64,000 bases of DNA. Origin: Kiloniella spongiae (GTDB taxonomy: Bacteria > Pseudomonadota > Alphaproteobacteria > Kiloniellales > Kiloniellaceae). This document shows, one piece after another, positions 47,511 through 56,263 of this stretch. Under the pieces are notes generated by a model. It was not told where the DNA came from. It ran no database searches and was given only the letters and a program-made list of their open reading frames with translations. Each line of letters opens with the position of its first letter. Within the stretch, counting starts at the first letter, position 1. The DNA is taken from NCBI RefSeq assembly GCF_001026905.1, contig NZ_LAQL01000002.1, positions 372,001 through 436,000 of the forward strand, given 5' to 3'. Both the position numbers and the translations under genes were made by a program.

Positions 47511-48314
47511 TTAATTCTCCAAAATCTTCAAGAGAGCTTGCGGATTCTTATTTGCTTGAGCTTGAACAGCAAGTTCAGCTTCGTTTAACACCTTTGAAGT
47601 GACCAAGCTCGTTACCTGCGCAGCGATATCTGCATCAGCCAAGGCTGAATTAGCAGCAGATACATTTTCAATTTGGCTCGCAATATTTTCGCCCGCAACT
47701 TCAAAGCGAGAAACCGTTGCTCCAATTTCAGCTCTGGCATTGCTCACTTGATTGATAGCACCATCAATCGCACTAATTGCTGTCGTCGCATTTGCTGCGC
47801 TATCAACGGTTAGGCCTGATATTCCAAGAGAAGCGCCGGTAACATCGACACCATCAAGAGAGATTGTATCGCCGACATCAGTGCCGACAAGGAATTCAGA
47901 ACTGTCAGTGTTATCAAGAAGCCCACGACCATTAAAGGTTGTCTGATTTGCAATTTCAGAAACTTCATCTCTAATCTGAACAAACTCAGCATTAATCGCC
48001 TGTAGACTAGCAGGGTCCTGCGTAGCCCCTAAAGCTTGTGCAGCAAGCTCTTTCATACGCATCAGGCCATCAGATATTCTTGCCAAGCCACCATCAGCAA
48101 TTTGGCCGATACTGGCCCCTTGCGCAGCAGTGGCTGCATTTTGGTTAAGAACAACAGTGTCTGATTGTAAAACCGTGGAAATTGCTAAAGAAGCTGCCGC
48201 ATCGGAAGCTCTAGGGATATTAGATCCACTTGCAAGTTTGTTGATACTATTTTGCTGCAAACGTGAATTTTGCAGTGACGTCGCGCTAAACGACGCGCCA
48301 TTAACGGTAGGCAT
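47511..48314 (-). CDS. Flagellin, short form
   Basis: 267 residues. The N-terminal D0/D1 helices (NSRLQQNSINKLASGSNIPRASDAAASLAIS, then ISDGLMRMKELAAQAL and NAEFVQIRDEVSEIANQTTFNGRGLLD) and C-terminal helices (QVSNARAEIGATVSRFEVAGENI, ADIAAQVTSLVTSKVLNEAELAVQAQANKNPQALLKILEN) are complete, with only about 55 residues of central variable region, so the filament should be smooth. Exported by the flagellar secretion system, no signal peptide. GGAG lies eight bases before the ATG. No other flagellar genes are nearby. Confidence 0.94.
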   Translation of the reverse strand: MPTVNGASFSATSLQNSRLQQNSINKLASGSNIPRASDAAASLAISTVLQSDTVVLNQNAATAAQGASIGQIADGGLARISDGLMRMKELAAQALGATQDPASLQAINAEFVQIRDEVSEIANQTTFNGRGLLDNTDSSEFLVGTDVGDTISLDGVDVTGASLGISGLTVDSAANATTAISAIDGAINQVSNARAEIGATVSRFEVAGENIASQIENVSAANSALADADIAAQVTSLVTSKVLNEAELAVQAQANKNPQALLKILEN

Positions 48315-48667
48315 TTGACCGTCTCCAATACTTAGAGAATGTTACGCGCATACCTGCGCAGTGCACCGATACTAATTTATTTATTCTGAGCTGTATTATG
48401 AAAAAAATCAATATTTTACACATCAAAATAACATTGAATTTAAATAAAATTTTAACTAATTTTTACACGCCATCTAAAACAAACTATTTATCAGCGACTT
48501 GAACGATTCTTATAAACGCAACGGATCAAAAGTCTTAGATATAAAGTACCATATCAATAGAGTCGATTAATCATTTAAAAGCATTACGAATTCAAAGAAA
48601 TAGCAAAAAGGAACATTAAATTCCATTTTGCGGTACTATGTAAAAAGCTCATCTGTCAGAGGTTCAT
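48315..48667. promoter_or_regulatory. Intergenic region between flagellin and DUF1194 genes
   Basis: 353 A/T-rich bases holding two divergent promoters. Near the flagellin gene there is GGTGCACTGCGCAGGTATGCGC (minus strand), a G+C-rich island with small palindromes; the spacing does not fit a clean sigma-54 element, and I find no convincing sigma-28 site. No gene seen. Confidence 0.4.
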
Positions 48668-49402
48668 ATGTACTTTGAAAAAGCTCAGTCAAAACTCTCC
48701 CTCTTAAAAAAAATGCTCTTCATGATCTTTATGATGACGGCAGGCAATATAAATGTCAGCCGAGCAGAGGGTTTCGCTGTAGATATGGAACTTATACTAG
48801 CTGTCGATTGTTCCTATAGCGTCAGCGATGCAGAATACCAACTACAAATGAACGGCCTGGCACGTGCAATACGTTCATCTGCAGTGAATATCGCTATACA
48901 GGCTGGACACTATAAAAAAATATCAATTGCACTTATTCAATGGTCAGGAACAAACAACCAAATCGTCTCTGTTCCTTGGACAGCAATAGGGTCCTCCAAC
49001 TCCATAGCCACTCTTTCAGAACGAATTCGCAAACTCCCCAGACACGTTGCTCTCGGACCCACGTCAATCTCAGCAGTTATTGCCAAATCTCTCCATATGT
49101 TTAGCAACACACCCTATCGATCTTACAGAAAGGTGCTGGATATATCTGGGGACGGACGGAATAATGATGGCGTGCCCGCCCACTTCCTGCGGGACGTTGC
49201 CATAAAAAAGGGTATCACGGTCAATGGTCTCGCAATAATCAACGAAACTCCAACCTTACATCACTACTTTCGAAATGCCGTGATCGGCGGACAGGGAAGC
49301 TTTGTTATAAAAGCAAATTCCTATGAAGCATACGAATATGCCATCCAGAAAAAACTTGTACGGGAAATCGCTCCCCTGCCTATCGTGCAAAACACTCTTT
49401 AG
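48668..49402 (+). CDS. DUF1194 domain protein (von Willebrand A-like), exported
   Basis: 244 residues, N-terminal hydrophobic segment at about 14-30 likely a signal peptide. The domain begins VDMELILAVDCSYSVSDAEYQLQ; DxSxS is the metal-ion-dependent adhesion site of VWA folds. Also SIALIQWSGTNNQIVSVPW, LGPTSISAVIAKSL and RKVLDISGDGRNNDG, all matching DUF1194. The family is common in alphaproteobacteria and its role is unknown; protein binding outside the cytoplasm is likely. AGAGG precedes the ATG. Its 3' end overlaps the convergent peroxiredoxin gene by four bases. Confidence 0.88.
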   Translation: MYFEKAQSKLSLLKKMLFMIFMMTAGNINVSRAEGFAVDMELILAVDCSYSVSDAEYQLQMNGLARAIRSSAVNIAIQAGHYKKISIALIQWSGTNNQIVSVPWTAIGSSNSIATLSERIRKLPRHVALGPTSISAVIAKSLHMFSNTPYRSYRKVLDISGDGRNNDGVPAHFLRDVAIKKGITVNGLAIINETPTLHHYFRNAVIGGQGSFVIKANSYEAYEYAIQKKLVREIAPLPIVQNTL

Positions 49403-49881
49403 AGATCGTTTAGCATAACTTCTGCTGCAGATGCTTCATAAGCACCAGCTTCTTCGACATGAAGCGAGGCAACTACACCGTCTTTGATCAGCATAGAGAA
49501 TCTGGCTGCCCGTTGCCCCAATCCGACACCAGAAGCATCTATAGTTAACCCTAGAGCCTTTGCAAGCTCACATAATCCATCCGCCAACATCACAATATCC
49601 CCTTCAGGATCAAGCAAATCCCCCCAAGCTTTCATAACAAAAGGATCATTGACAGACATACAGGCGATAACATCGACACCCTTATCCTGTAATTTTTGCG
49701 CATTTTCTTTATAGCTTGGAAAGTGCTGTTCTTGACAGGTCGGCGTAAAAGCACCAGGAACGGCAAAAAAAGCAACTGTTTTACCTGCACAAAATTCGGC
49801 AAAGTCTAGTTTGTCGATACCTTCTGCATTCTTATTCCAAACGGAAACCGAGGGAACTTTATCTCCAACTGAAATCGTCAT
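49399..49881 (-). CDS. Peroxiredoxin, Prx5 type
   Basis: 160 residues from the ATG at 49879-49881 (GGATATAAA upstream; an earlier in-frame codon would run into dsbD). Reduces peroxides. The peroxidatic Cys is in FFAVPGAFTPTCQEQHFPSY at about 49, the Prx5 signature; VIACMSVNDPFVMKAWG and LGLTIDASGVGLGQRAARFSMLI follow. A second Cys at about 85-105 (ADGLCELA) may resolve. 25 bases after dsbD on the same strand, so cotranscription is likely and functionally sensible. Confidence 0.93.
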   Translation of the reverse strand: MTISVGDKVPSVSVWNKNAEGIDKLDFAEFCAGKTVAFFAVPGAFTPTCQEQHFPSYKENAQKLQDKGVDVIACMSVNDPFVMKAWGDLLDPEGDIVMLADGLCELAKALGLTIDASGVGLGQRAARFSMLIKDGVVASLHVEEAGAYEASAAEVMLNDL

Positions 49882-49906
49882 TTTATATCCAATCAATATT
49901 TTAAGT

Positions 49907-52018
49907 TTATTTTCCAGACGCCTGTTCAAAGACACTTAAAACTTCATCAATGGTCAAAAGCTCAGACAACACTATCCCTTCGGGTGCACCGGGGCCATAG
50001 ATAATATTAAAAGGAATTCCGTACCGATTATAACTTTCTAGATAGGCAGTGATCGTTTCATTTGGCAGTGTCCAATCGGCTTGCATTGGCAAAACATCTT
50101 CCTTTTGCAACAAGGATTCTATTTCATCCTGTTCAAGAACAAGCTTCTTGTTTACCTGACAGGTAATACACCAGTCAGCAGTCACATCCACAAAAACAAT
50201 CTTACCGTTATTAACCTCTGTAGCTATCTGTTCCTGAGCAAAGGGTAACCAATAAGCTGAAACAGATGCCTTTTCAGAAGAGACAGAGAATTTGTAGGGA
50301 ACAGCCAAGGATAGGATCGCTAACAAAGAGATAGCAACAGCCCGCTTTCCGATTGTAAGCGATTTAACCGCTAGAATAGCCATACCAAGAGCTAACAGAA
50401 CTGTAACAAGAGTTGTCGCTACCCACCCCACCTGAACAAAAAGAACGGACAAAAGCCACGCAACGGTTCCCAACAAAAGCAATCCAAGAACGCTTTTCAA
50501 CCAAATCATCCAGGTTCCTGGTTTAGGTAAAAAAGAAGCAAGCCTTGGTTTTGCCGCAACAATCAAATAAGGCAACGACATACCGATGCCCAAAAAAGTA
50601 AAAATCGCAAAAATTTCCCATGTCCCTCTTGCTAGCGCAAAACCAACCGCAGTCCCTAGGAATGGTGCAGAACAAGGGGTCGCCAAAAGCGTGGCAAACA
50701 TCCCCTTGAGAAAATCACCGCTAATTCCCTTCTTATCACTTGCATTTACGGCACGGTTTATTACTCCACCCGGGACCAAGAACTCAAACCATCCAAAAAG
50801 ATTTGCCGCAAATAGCGAGACAATCCCGCTCATCGCGATAAGAAACAGCGGTTGTTGGAACTGTATCCCCCACCCCACAGAAAAGCCTGCCACTTTCAAC
50901 AACGATGCAGCAGCGGCTAAAATCCAGAAAGAGGTTAAAATACCAAAACTTGTGGCGACAAAGCTACTACGAATGCCTTGATAATCACTCTTTTCATGTT
51001 TGATCACCGACATCAACTTCAACGATAATACTGGTAAAACACACGGCATTAAGTTCAGAATAAAGCCACCAACAAGGGCTAATCCCAAAATTGGTAAAAA
51101 TGCTAAAATCCCCGAACTTGTGCCAATAGGAACGTCTTTATATTTGGAAACAGTTTTAAGCTCTGTGCCCTTTGCCCCATCCACAAGGGAGAGTGTTATT
51201 TGCTTACCTTCCAGAACACCTTTGGCTTCCTTGGCAATCGAAACCGGAATGATAAATTCTGCTTTGGCACCACCATCATCGATAATAACTTCTGGAGCAG
51301 AAAACGAAAACCCCGGGGGCCCTTCGACAATAACGTCCGGTTTTTGAAAACCTTGATCCTTGGCAGATCCATAAACTTTAAGAACGAGGTTTTCACCATT
51401 ACCCACTAGAAAGCTATCTGTAATATCAAAACCGACCTCCGCGCCTAGTCCCGGCACTCGATTTACATAGGTATCAACAATCCCTGCTTCCAAAGAAGGG
51501 AATGCTTCTCCGGCTGGAATACGTATCGTCACGTCGGCATCAAACGGAATACAAATTTCCTTACAAAGCAAATAACTTGCGGTTCCCCGCAAAGTAACGT
51601 CCTTCTGCGGATCTTCCGCCTGAATTTCAAACGGAAAAACAACTTCTTTACTATAACCAAATGTTTGCAGACCAAAGAGCATAAAACGATGAGGAACCGG
51701 CCAATAAAATTGCCAGGATTTCAGATTATTACTTTCAGCCAAATCAAGAGAAACAGGAAATCCAGCATCGCCCGGTGACCGCCAATAGGTTTTCCAACCC
51801 TCTTTTAACTCGAACTGGAGGCCGAGCATTACTTTGCCAGTCTCGCCCAGTGTTTCTTGTCCGGTCACCATACGAACACGGGAAAATTCTTCTTCAATCC
51901 AAGGTGACGAGGACCCTTGGGCCGTATAAGGCAAAGTAAATAATCCAAAGAAAACAAAAATTATTCCCTGCAGCACTCTGCATAGATTACCGTTTATCTT
52001 TTTCCATAAAAAACGCAT
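49907..52018 (-). CDS. DsbD-family thiol:disulfide interchange protein
   Basis: 703 residues in three parts. Signal peptide and N-terminal periplasmic beta domain of the DsbD-N/ScsB type (about 35-300, with WKTYWRSPGDAGFPVSLDLAESNNL and YLLCKEICIPFDADV, whose two Cys are the redox pair). Central membrane domain (about 305-590) with LNLMPCVLPVLSLKLMSV and FATLLATPCSAPFLGTAVGFA, holding the electron-carrying cysteines. C-terminal thioredoxin domain with VDVTADWCITCQVNKKLVL. It carries reducing power from cytoplasmic thioredoxin to the periplasm. The ScsB-like N-terminus distinguishes it from the classic E. coli protein. Confidence 0.92.
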   Translation of the reverse strand: MRFLWKKINGNLCRVLQGIIFVFFGLFTLPYTAQGSSSPWIEEEFSRVRMVTGQETLGETGKVMLGLQFELKEGWKTYWRSPGDAGFPVSLDLAESNNLKSWQFYWPVPHRFMLFGLQTFGYSKEVVFPFEIQAEDPQKDVTLRGTASYLLCKEICIPFDADVTIRIPAGEAFPSLEAGIVDTYVNRVPGLGAEVGFDITDSFLVGNGENLVLKVYGSAKDQGFQKPDVIVEGPPGFSFSAPEVIIDDGGAKAEFIIPVSIAKEAKGVLEGKQITLSLVDGAKGTELKTVSKYKDVPIGTSSGILAFLPILGLALVGGFILNLMPCVLPVLSLKLMSVIKHEKSDYQGIRSSFVATSFGILTSFWILAAAASLLKVAGFSVGWGIQFQQPLFLIAMSGIVSLFAANLFGWFEFLVPGGVINRAVNASDKKGISGDFLKGMFATLLATPCSAPFLGTAVGFALARGTWEIFAIFTFLGIGMSLPYLIVAAKPRLASFLPKPGTWMIWLKSVLGLLLLGTVAWLLSVLFVQVGWVATTLVTVLLALGMAILAVKSLTIGKRAVAISLLAILSLAVPYKFSVSSEKASVSAYWLPFAQEQIATEVNNGKIVFVDVTADWCITCQVNKKLVLEQDEIESLLQKEDVLPMQADWTLPNETITAYLESYNRYGIPFNIIYGPGAPEGIVLSELLTIDEVLSVFEQASGK

Positions 52019-52232
52019 GTGTTCCTAATTTCTTGTCCGGACCAACATCTCTCAATCAATGTTGTATTTCTGTTTTTAGATTTGCTCTTTTATAAATATT
52101 AAGATGTAAATCTATATAGTATATAATAATTATGACGATGTGGCGGAATGCCTCGGCTTATAATCACAATAAGACCTTGAGGTAACATAACCATCACCCT
52201 CTCAATATCTGCTCAGGAGGAATAAAATATCA

Positions 52233-52805
52233 ATGACAAGCTTTCAGAGTAACGGTTATTTGACCGGCAAGTTACTAATCGCCATGCCACAGATGACAGA
52301 TTCACGCTTTGTAAAGTCAGTCATATACATCTGCGTCCATAACGAAGATGGCGCCATGGGCCTTGTCGTCAATCAACTCATTGAAAATTTTTCTTTCATC
52401 GATCTTCTCGAACAACTGGAAATACCACCGACAACGTCCTCTTCGCAGATCAAAGTGCATTTTGGCGGCCCTGTCGAATCTGGCCGCGGATTTGTTTTGC
52501 ATAGTAACGATTATCAGCAGGACGGCACCATGGTCGTGGCCGAGACAATTTCAATGACGGCAACGATTGATATTCTCAACGACATCGCCAATAATAACGG
52601 GCCAGAAAAGAGCCTACTTGCACTTGGATATGCAGGATGGGGTCCCGGACAACTTAACGACGAATTACATCAGAATGGCTGGCTGGTTGCCGAACAGGAT
52701 CATGAAATTCTATTCGGATCAAATCTGATGGATAAATGGAATCTCGCCATGTCTAAAATCGGTATAGACCCTGCTCTATTGTCCAGAGAAGCTGGCCACG
52801 CATAA
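52233..52805 (+). CDS. YqgE/AlgH family protein
   Basis: 190 residues. Full-length member of UPF0301: YLTGKLLIAMPQMTDSRFVKSVIYICVHNEDGAMGLVVNQ at the N-terminus, VHFGGPVESGRGFVLHSNDY in the middle, and LALGYAGWGPGQLNDELHQNGWL near the C-terminus. The family is conserved, structured, and without an agreed function. CAGGAGG lies before the ATG. Convergent with the acetyltransferase gene. Confidence 0.95.
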   Translation: MTSFQSNGYLTGKLLIAMPQMTDSRFVKSVIYICVHNEDGAMGLVVNQLIENFSFIDLLEQLEIPPTTSSSQIKVHFGGPVESGRGFVLHSNDYQQDGTMVVAETISMTATIDILNDIANNNGPEKSLLALGYAGWGPGQLNDELHQNGWLVAEQDHEILFGSNLMDKWNLAMSKIGIDPALLSREAGHA

Positions 52806-52820
52806 AGGTTCGAAAAAAGA

Positions 52821-53456
52821 TCAAACCTTCACTTGGGTAACAGGTGGTACATTAATCCAGCCCCGACGTGACAGCCGCGGGTCATTCTGTAAAAGAGCAT
52901 AGGTTATATGATCTTGCCACATCGCATTGATCTTCAGATAGCCACGGGCTTTGCCTTCTTCCTGAAAACCAACCTTTTTCAAAACTGACTGGCTTGGGCC
53001 GTTATGTTCCAGACAAGCCGCTTCCAGACGGTGGAGTTCCAAATCATCAAAAGCATAGTCAATTATGGCTGACAGAATTTCGGTCATATACCCCTTGCCT
53101 GCATGGGCTTCGCCCATCCAGTACCCGATGGTCCCCATATAAGCAGCTCCCCGGCGGATATTTCCAAGAGTAATACCCCCGAGCATCGTATTATCTTCGC
53201 GTGAGAAAGCATAGAAAGTATAGCCAACATCACTGCGCCAATCCAATTTATACGCCCTAAGCTTATCCCGAAAAGAAGATTTGGTTAGATTGTCGCTTGC
53301 CCAGGTTGGCTCCCAAGGAGCCAGAAAATCACGACTATTACGGCGCAGGTTGGCCCATTCTTTCCAGTCACCAGACTGGGGGGCACGCAGGTAAATTCGC
53401 TCGTTCATCAAGCGTAATTTCCGCATATCCCAATGGCTCATCCCACTCAAAAACAT
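52821..53456 (-). CDS. GNAT acetyltransferase, RimJ type
   Basis: 211 residues. ERIYLRAPQSGDWKEWANLRRNSRDFLAPWEPTW at the N-terminus, then LGGITLGNIRRGAAYMGTIGYWMGEAHAGKGYMTEILSAIIDYAF (acetyl-CoA-binding loop) and LHRLEAACLEHNGPSQSVLKKVGFQEEGKARGYLKINAMWQDHITYAL. This matches ribosomal-protein-alanine N-acetyltransferase relatives. The start ATG overlaps the stop of the M16 protease gene (TAATG), so translation is coupled. Confidence 0.93.
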   Translation of the reverse strand: MFLSGMSHWDMRKLRLMNERIYLRAPQSGDWKEWANLRRNSRDFLAPWEPTWASDNLTKSSFRDKLRAYKLDWRSDVGYTFYAFSREDNTMLGGITLGNIRRGAAYMGTIGYWMGEAHAGKGYMTEILSAIIDYAFDDLELHRLEAACLEHNGPSQSVLKKVGFQEEGKARGYLKINAMWQDHITYALLQNDPRLSRRGWINVPPVTQVKV

Positions 53457-54715
53457 TAAGCAACAAACCTCTTTTGCAGTTGCTCTTTACTTTCCAAATT
53501 ACCAAGCGGCCCCATTGCAGCAAGCGTCATAGGACTTTTCAGAACCTGCTGCGCGAAGCCTTGAACCATATCCACGTCAACAGCATCAATCTTGGCAACA
53601 GTTTCTTCTACCGGAATAGCCCGATCAAAAATCAAAAGCTGTTGAGCTAGCTGTTCACAACGAACACCCGTACTTTCCCGTCCCATCAGGATCGACGCTT
53701 TTAGCTGCGTTCTCGCTCTGACAATTTCTTCCTCGGTCACAGTTGAAGAAAGCTCCATCAACATATCCGACACAACTGGGACAAGTTCGCTGACTTCCTG
53801 TTCGCCAGTTCCTGCATAGATACCAAAAAGACCATTATCCATGAAACTGGAAGCAAAAGAATAGATCGTATAAACAAGTCCCCGTTTTTCACGGATTTCC
53901 TGGAACAAGCGCGAAGACATCCCGCCACCAAACAAAGTAGAAAGAACGTTAGCAGCATAATAGTTCTCGCCAGCAAACTCTGCACCTTTGAAGCCAAGCA
54001 GCAGATGGACCTGTTCAAGGTCTCTGTTTTCCCTGAATTCTCCTCCGGTATATTCAGATTGCGGCAAGGGATTAAGGTTTGCTTTCCCAAGATTGCTGAA
54101 TTGCTCTTCCGCAAGCGTTACAAAAGCCTGATGATCAACATTGCCGGAAGCACAAACCACCATGGTATCATTACCGTAATGACCCGATAGGTAATTGCGA
54201 AGATCGCCAGCGCTCAAACGATTTACAATTTCGCCACGTCCAAGAACCGGGCGCCCAAGAGGTTGAGCAGCAAAGGCTGTTTCCTGGAAGTGATCAAAGA
54301 CGATATCATCAGGTGTATCATTTGCCTGACCAATCTCTTGCAAGACCACATGGCGCTCTTTTTTGAGCTCGTCTTCGTCAAAAAGAGGCTTCTGTAAAAT
54401 ATCAGCAACAGTATCCAATGCGAGCGGGACATCATTTTTGAGTACCTTCGCATAAAAGGCCGTATTTTCCCGAGAAGTATAGGCATTCAGCTGACCACCA
54501 ACCGCTTCAATCTCTTCAGCGATATCAAAGGAACTACGTTTCTCCGTACCCTTGAACACCATATGCTCAAGCAAGTGAGCAACACCGTTGACGTCGGCAC
54601 TTTCATTTCTAGCGCCAACACCAATCCATGCCCCCAGAGAAACGGATTCTACTGCGTTCTGTCGATCTGTCGCAACACGTAGGCCATTTGACAGCCTAGA
54701 GATTTCAATCGTCAT
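53456..54715 (-). CDS. M16 family zinc peptidase
   Basis: 419 residues, mitochondrial-processing-peptidase-beta-like. The inverted zinc motif is HLLEHMVFKGTEKR (HxxEH) at about 47-51, with the distal Glu in a downstream helix (around 120-130, ERHVVLQEIGQANDTPDD). RLFQEIREKRGLVYTIYSFASSF is the conserved C-terminal half. These bacterial proteases are cytoplasmic or periplasmic; there is no signal peptide here. Two bases after thrC and overlapping the acetyltransferase gene: a three-gene unit. Confidence 0.95.
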   Translation of the reverse strand: MTIEISRLSNGLRVATDRQNAVESVSLGAWIGVGARNESADVNGVAHLLEHMVFKGTEKRSSFDIAEEIEAVGGQLNAYTSRENTAFYAKVLKNDVPLALDTVADILQKPLFDEDELKKERHVVLQEIGQANDTPDDIVFDHFQETAFAAQPLGRPVLGRGEIVNRLSAGDLRNYLSGHYGNDTMVVCASGNVDHQAFVTLAEEQFSNLGKANLNPLPQSEYTGGEFRENRDLEQVHLLLGFKGAEFAGENYYAANVLSTLFGGGMSSRLFQEIREKRGLVYTIYSFASSFMDNGLFGIYAGTGEQEVSELVPVVSDMLMELSSTVTEEEIVRARTQLKASILMGRESTGVRCEQLAQQLLIFDRAIPVEETVAKIDAVDVDMVQGFAQQVLKSPMTLAAMGPLGNLESKEQLQKRFVA

Positions 54716-54717
54716 TA

Positions 54718-56115
54718 TTAGCTGTTTCTCCGGCGAGACAGAACCATGTCTTTTAATTTACTCAAATCATTTTCCATAACTTTATATTGCTCTTCTCGAT
54801 CAAAAAGATCGGCCATGTGTTCCGGCAACTCAGGTGTAATACCCGAAGCCTTGTGGACCGCATCCGGGAATTTAGCCGGGTGTGCCGTTGCCATACAGAC
54901 CATTGCGGGCACATCATCACGTACTTTGGCAACAGCAGCAGAAACCGCGATCACAGAATGAGGATCAAACAGCTCCCCCGTCTGCTCATGGTACTTTTTA
55001 ATTTCCGCTAATGTTTCATCATCATTCAGGCGATAGGCATCAAACAATCTGAGGGCACGTTGATGGCGCGCAGGTTCCAGGTCAAAATTCCCCTTCTCAC
55101 GGAACGATGTCAGAGCAGCTTCAACAGCTTGACCATCCTGATCAAGCAAATCAAACAACAGGCGCTCAAAATTACTGGAGACTTGGATATCCATAGACGG
55201 AGACAAGCTTGGCTCGACCGGATTCATTGTCATTGAACCTGTTTCAAAGAAACGTGTAAGAATATCATTTCGGTTCGAACCAACGATTAACTGGGAAATC
55301 GGAAGCCCCATTCTACCCGCTGCATAGGCCGCAAAAACATTACCAAAGTTACCTGTCGGCACAGAAAAACCAACCGGACGATCCGGCGCACCGAGCGCAA
55401 CCCCTGCAGCAAAATAATAGGCAATCTGGGACATAATTCGTGCCCAGTTAATGGAATTTACCGCAGACAAGTTCACTGTATCACGGAAATCTTGATCATT
55501 GAACATTGCCTTCACATGATCCTGGCAATCATCAAATGTTCCCTCGAGAGCAACATTGATAACATTATGCGATGTTACCGTTGTCATCTGACGTCGTTGA
55601 ACTTCGGAAACGCGCCCATGCGGATGCAGAATGAAGATATCGATCTGATCTCGATCCCGGCATGCTTCAATCGCCGCAGATCCGGTATCACCCGATGTTG
55701 CCCCAACAATCGTAATTCGCTCACCACGTTGTTTAAGGACATAGTCAAAAAGACGTCCGAGCATCTGCAACGCAAAGTCTTTGAACGCAAGCGTTGGCCC
55801 ATGGAAAAGTTCCATGACCCAGATACGGCCATCTATTTGTTTCAACGGAGCCACTGCTGAATGTCTGAAATCAGCATAACTGTCTTCGACAATTGCCTTT
55901 AGGTCTTGATCAGGGATCACACCGGCAACAAATGGCTTCACGACGCGAAAGACAATTTCCGTATAGGGTTTGCCAGCCATATCCCGGATTTCTTCTGCAG
56001 AAAACTGAGGCCAGCTTTCAGGAAGGTAAAGTCCCCCGTCACGGGCTAACCCGGCAAGGAGTACGTCGTCGAAGTTAAGGGCTTTTGCTTGCCCACGTGT
56101 GCTGATGTATTTCAT
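54718..56115 (-). CDS. thrC: Threonine synthase
   Basis: 465 residues from the ATG at 56113-56115, preceded by GGGAAATC; a GTG six codons upstream is less likely. Converts phosphohomoserine to threonine with PLP. Starts MKYISTRGQAKALNFDDVLLAGLARDGGLYLPE; the PLP Lys is in HGPTLAFKDFALQMLGRLF at about 108; ATSGDTGSAAIEACRDRD and PTGNFGNVFAAYAAGRMGLPI bind phosphate. With thrB at 46 kb it completes the last two steps of threonine synthesis. Confidence 0.97.
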   Translation of the reverse strand: MKYISTRGQAKALNFDDVLLAGLARDGGLYLPESWPQFSAEEIRDMAGKPYTEIVFRVVKPFVAGVIPDQDLKAIVEDSYADFRHSAVAPLKQIDGRIWVMELFHGPTLAFKDFALQMLGRLFDYVLKQRGERITIVGATSGDTGSAAIEACRDRDQIDIFILHPHGRVSEVQRRQMTTVTSHNVINVALEGTFDDCQDHVKAMFNDQDFRDTVNLSAVNSINWARIMSQIAYYFAAGVALGAPDRPVGFSVPTGNFGNVFAAYAAGRMGLPISQLIVGSNRNDILTRFFETGSMTMNPVEPSLSPSMDIQVSSNFERLLFDLLDQDGQAVEAALTSFREKGNFDLEPARHQRALRLFDAYRLNDDETLAEIKKYHEQTGELFDPHSVIAVSAAVAKVRDDVPAMVCMATAHPAKFPDAVHKASGITPELPEHMADLFDREEQYKVMENDLSKLKDMVLSRRRNS

Positions 56116-56263
56116 GATTTCCCAGACCGTCACTTTTGCAACGTAATAAACTCACGGGGCCAAAGCCAAAAACCTTACTTCGCCGTTACCATAGCAGCAA
56201 GTAAGATCAATTTTACTATGGCTTTCTTTTCACACAATCAAGTATGAAAATCCGACTTCCAGA

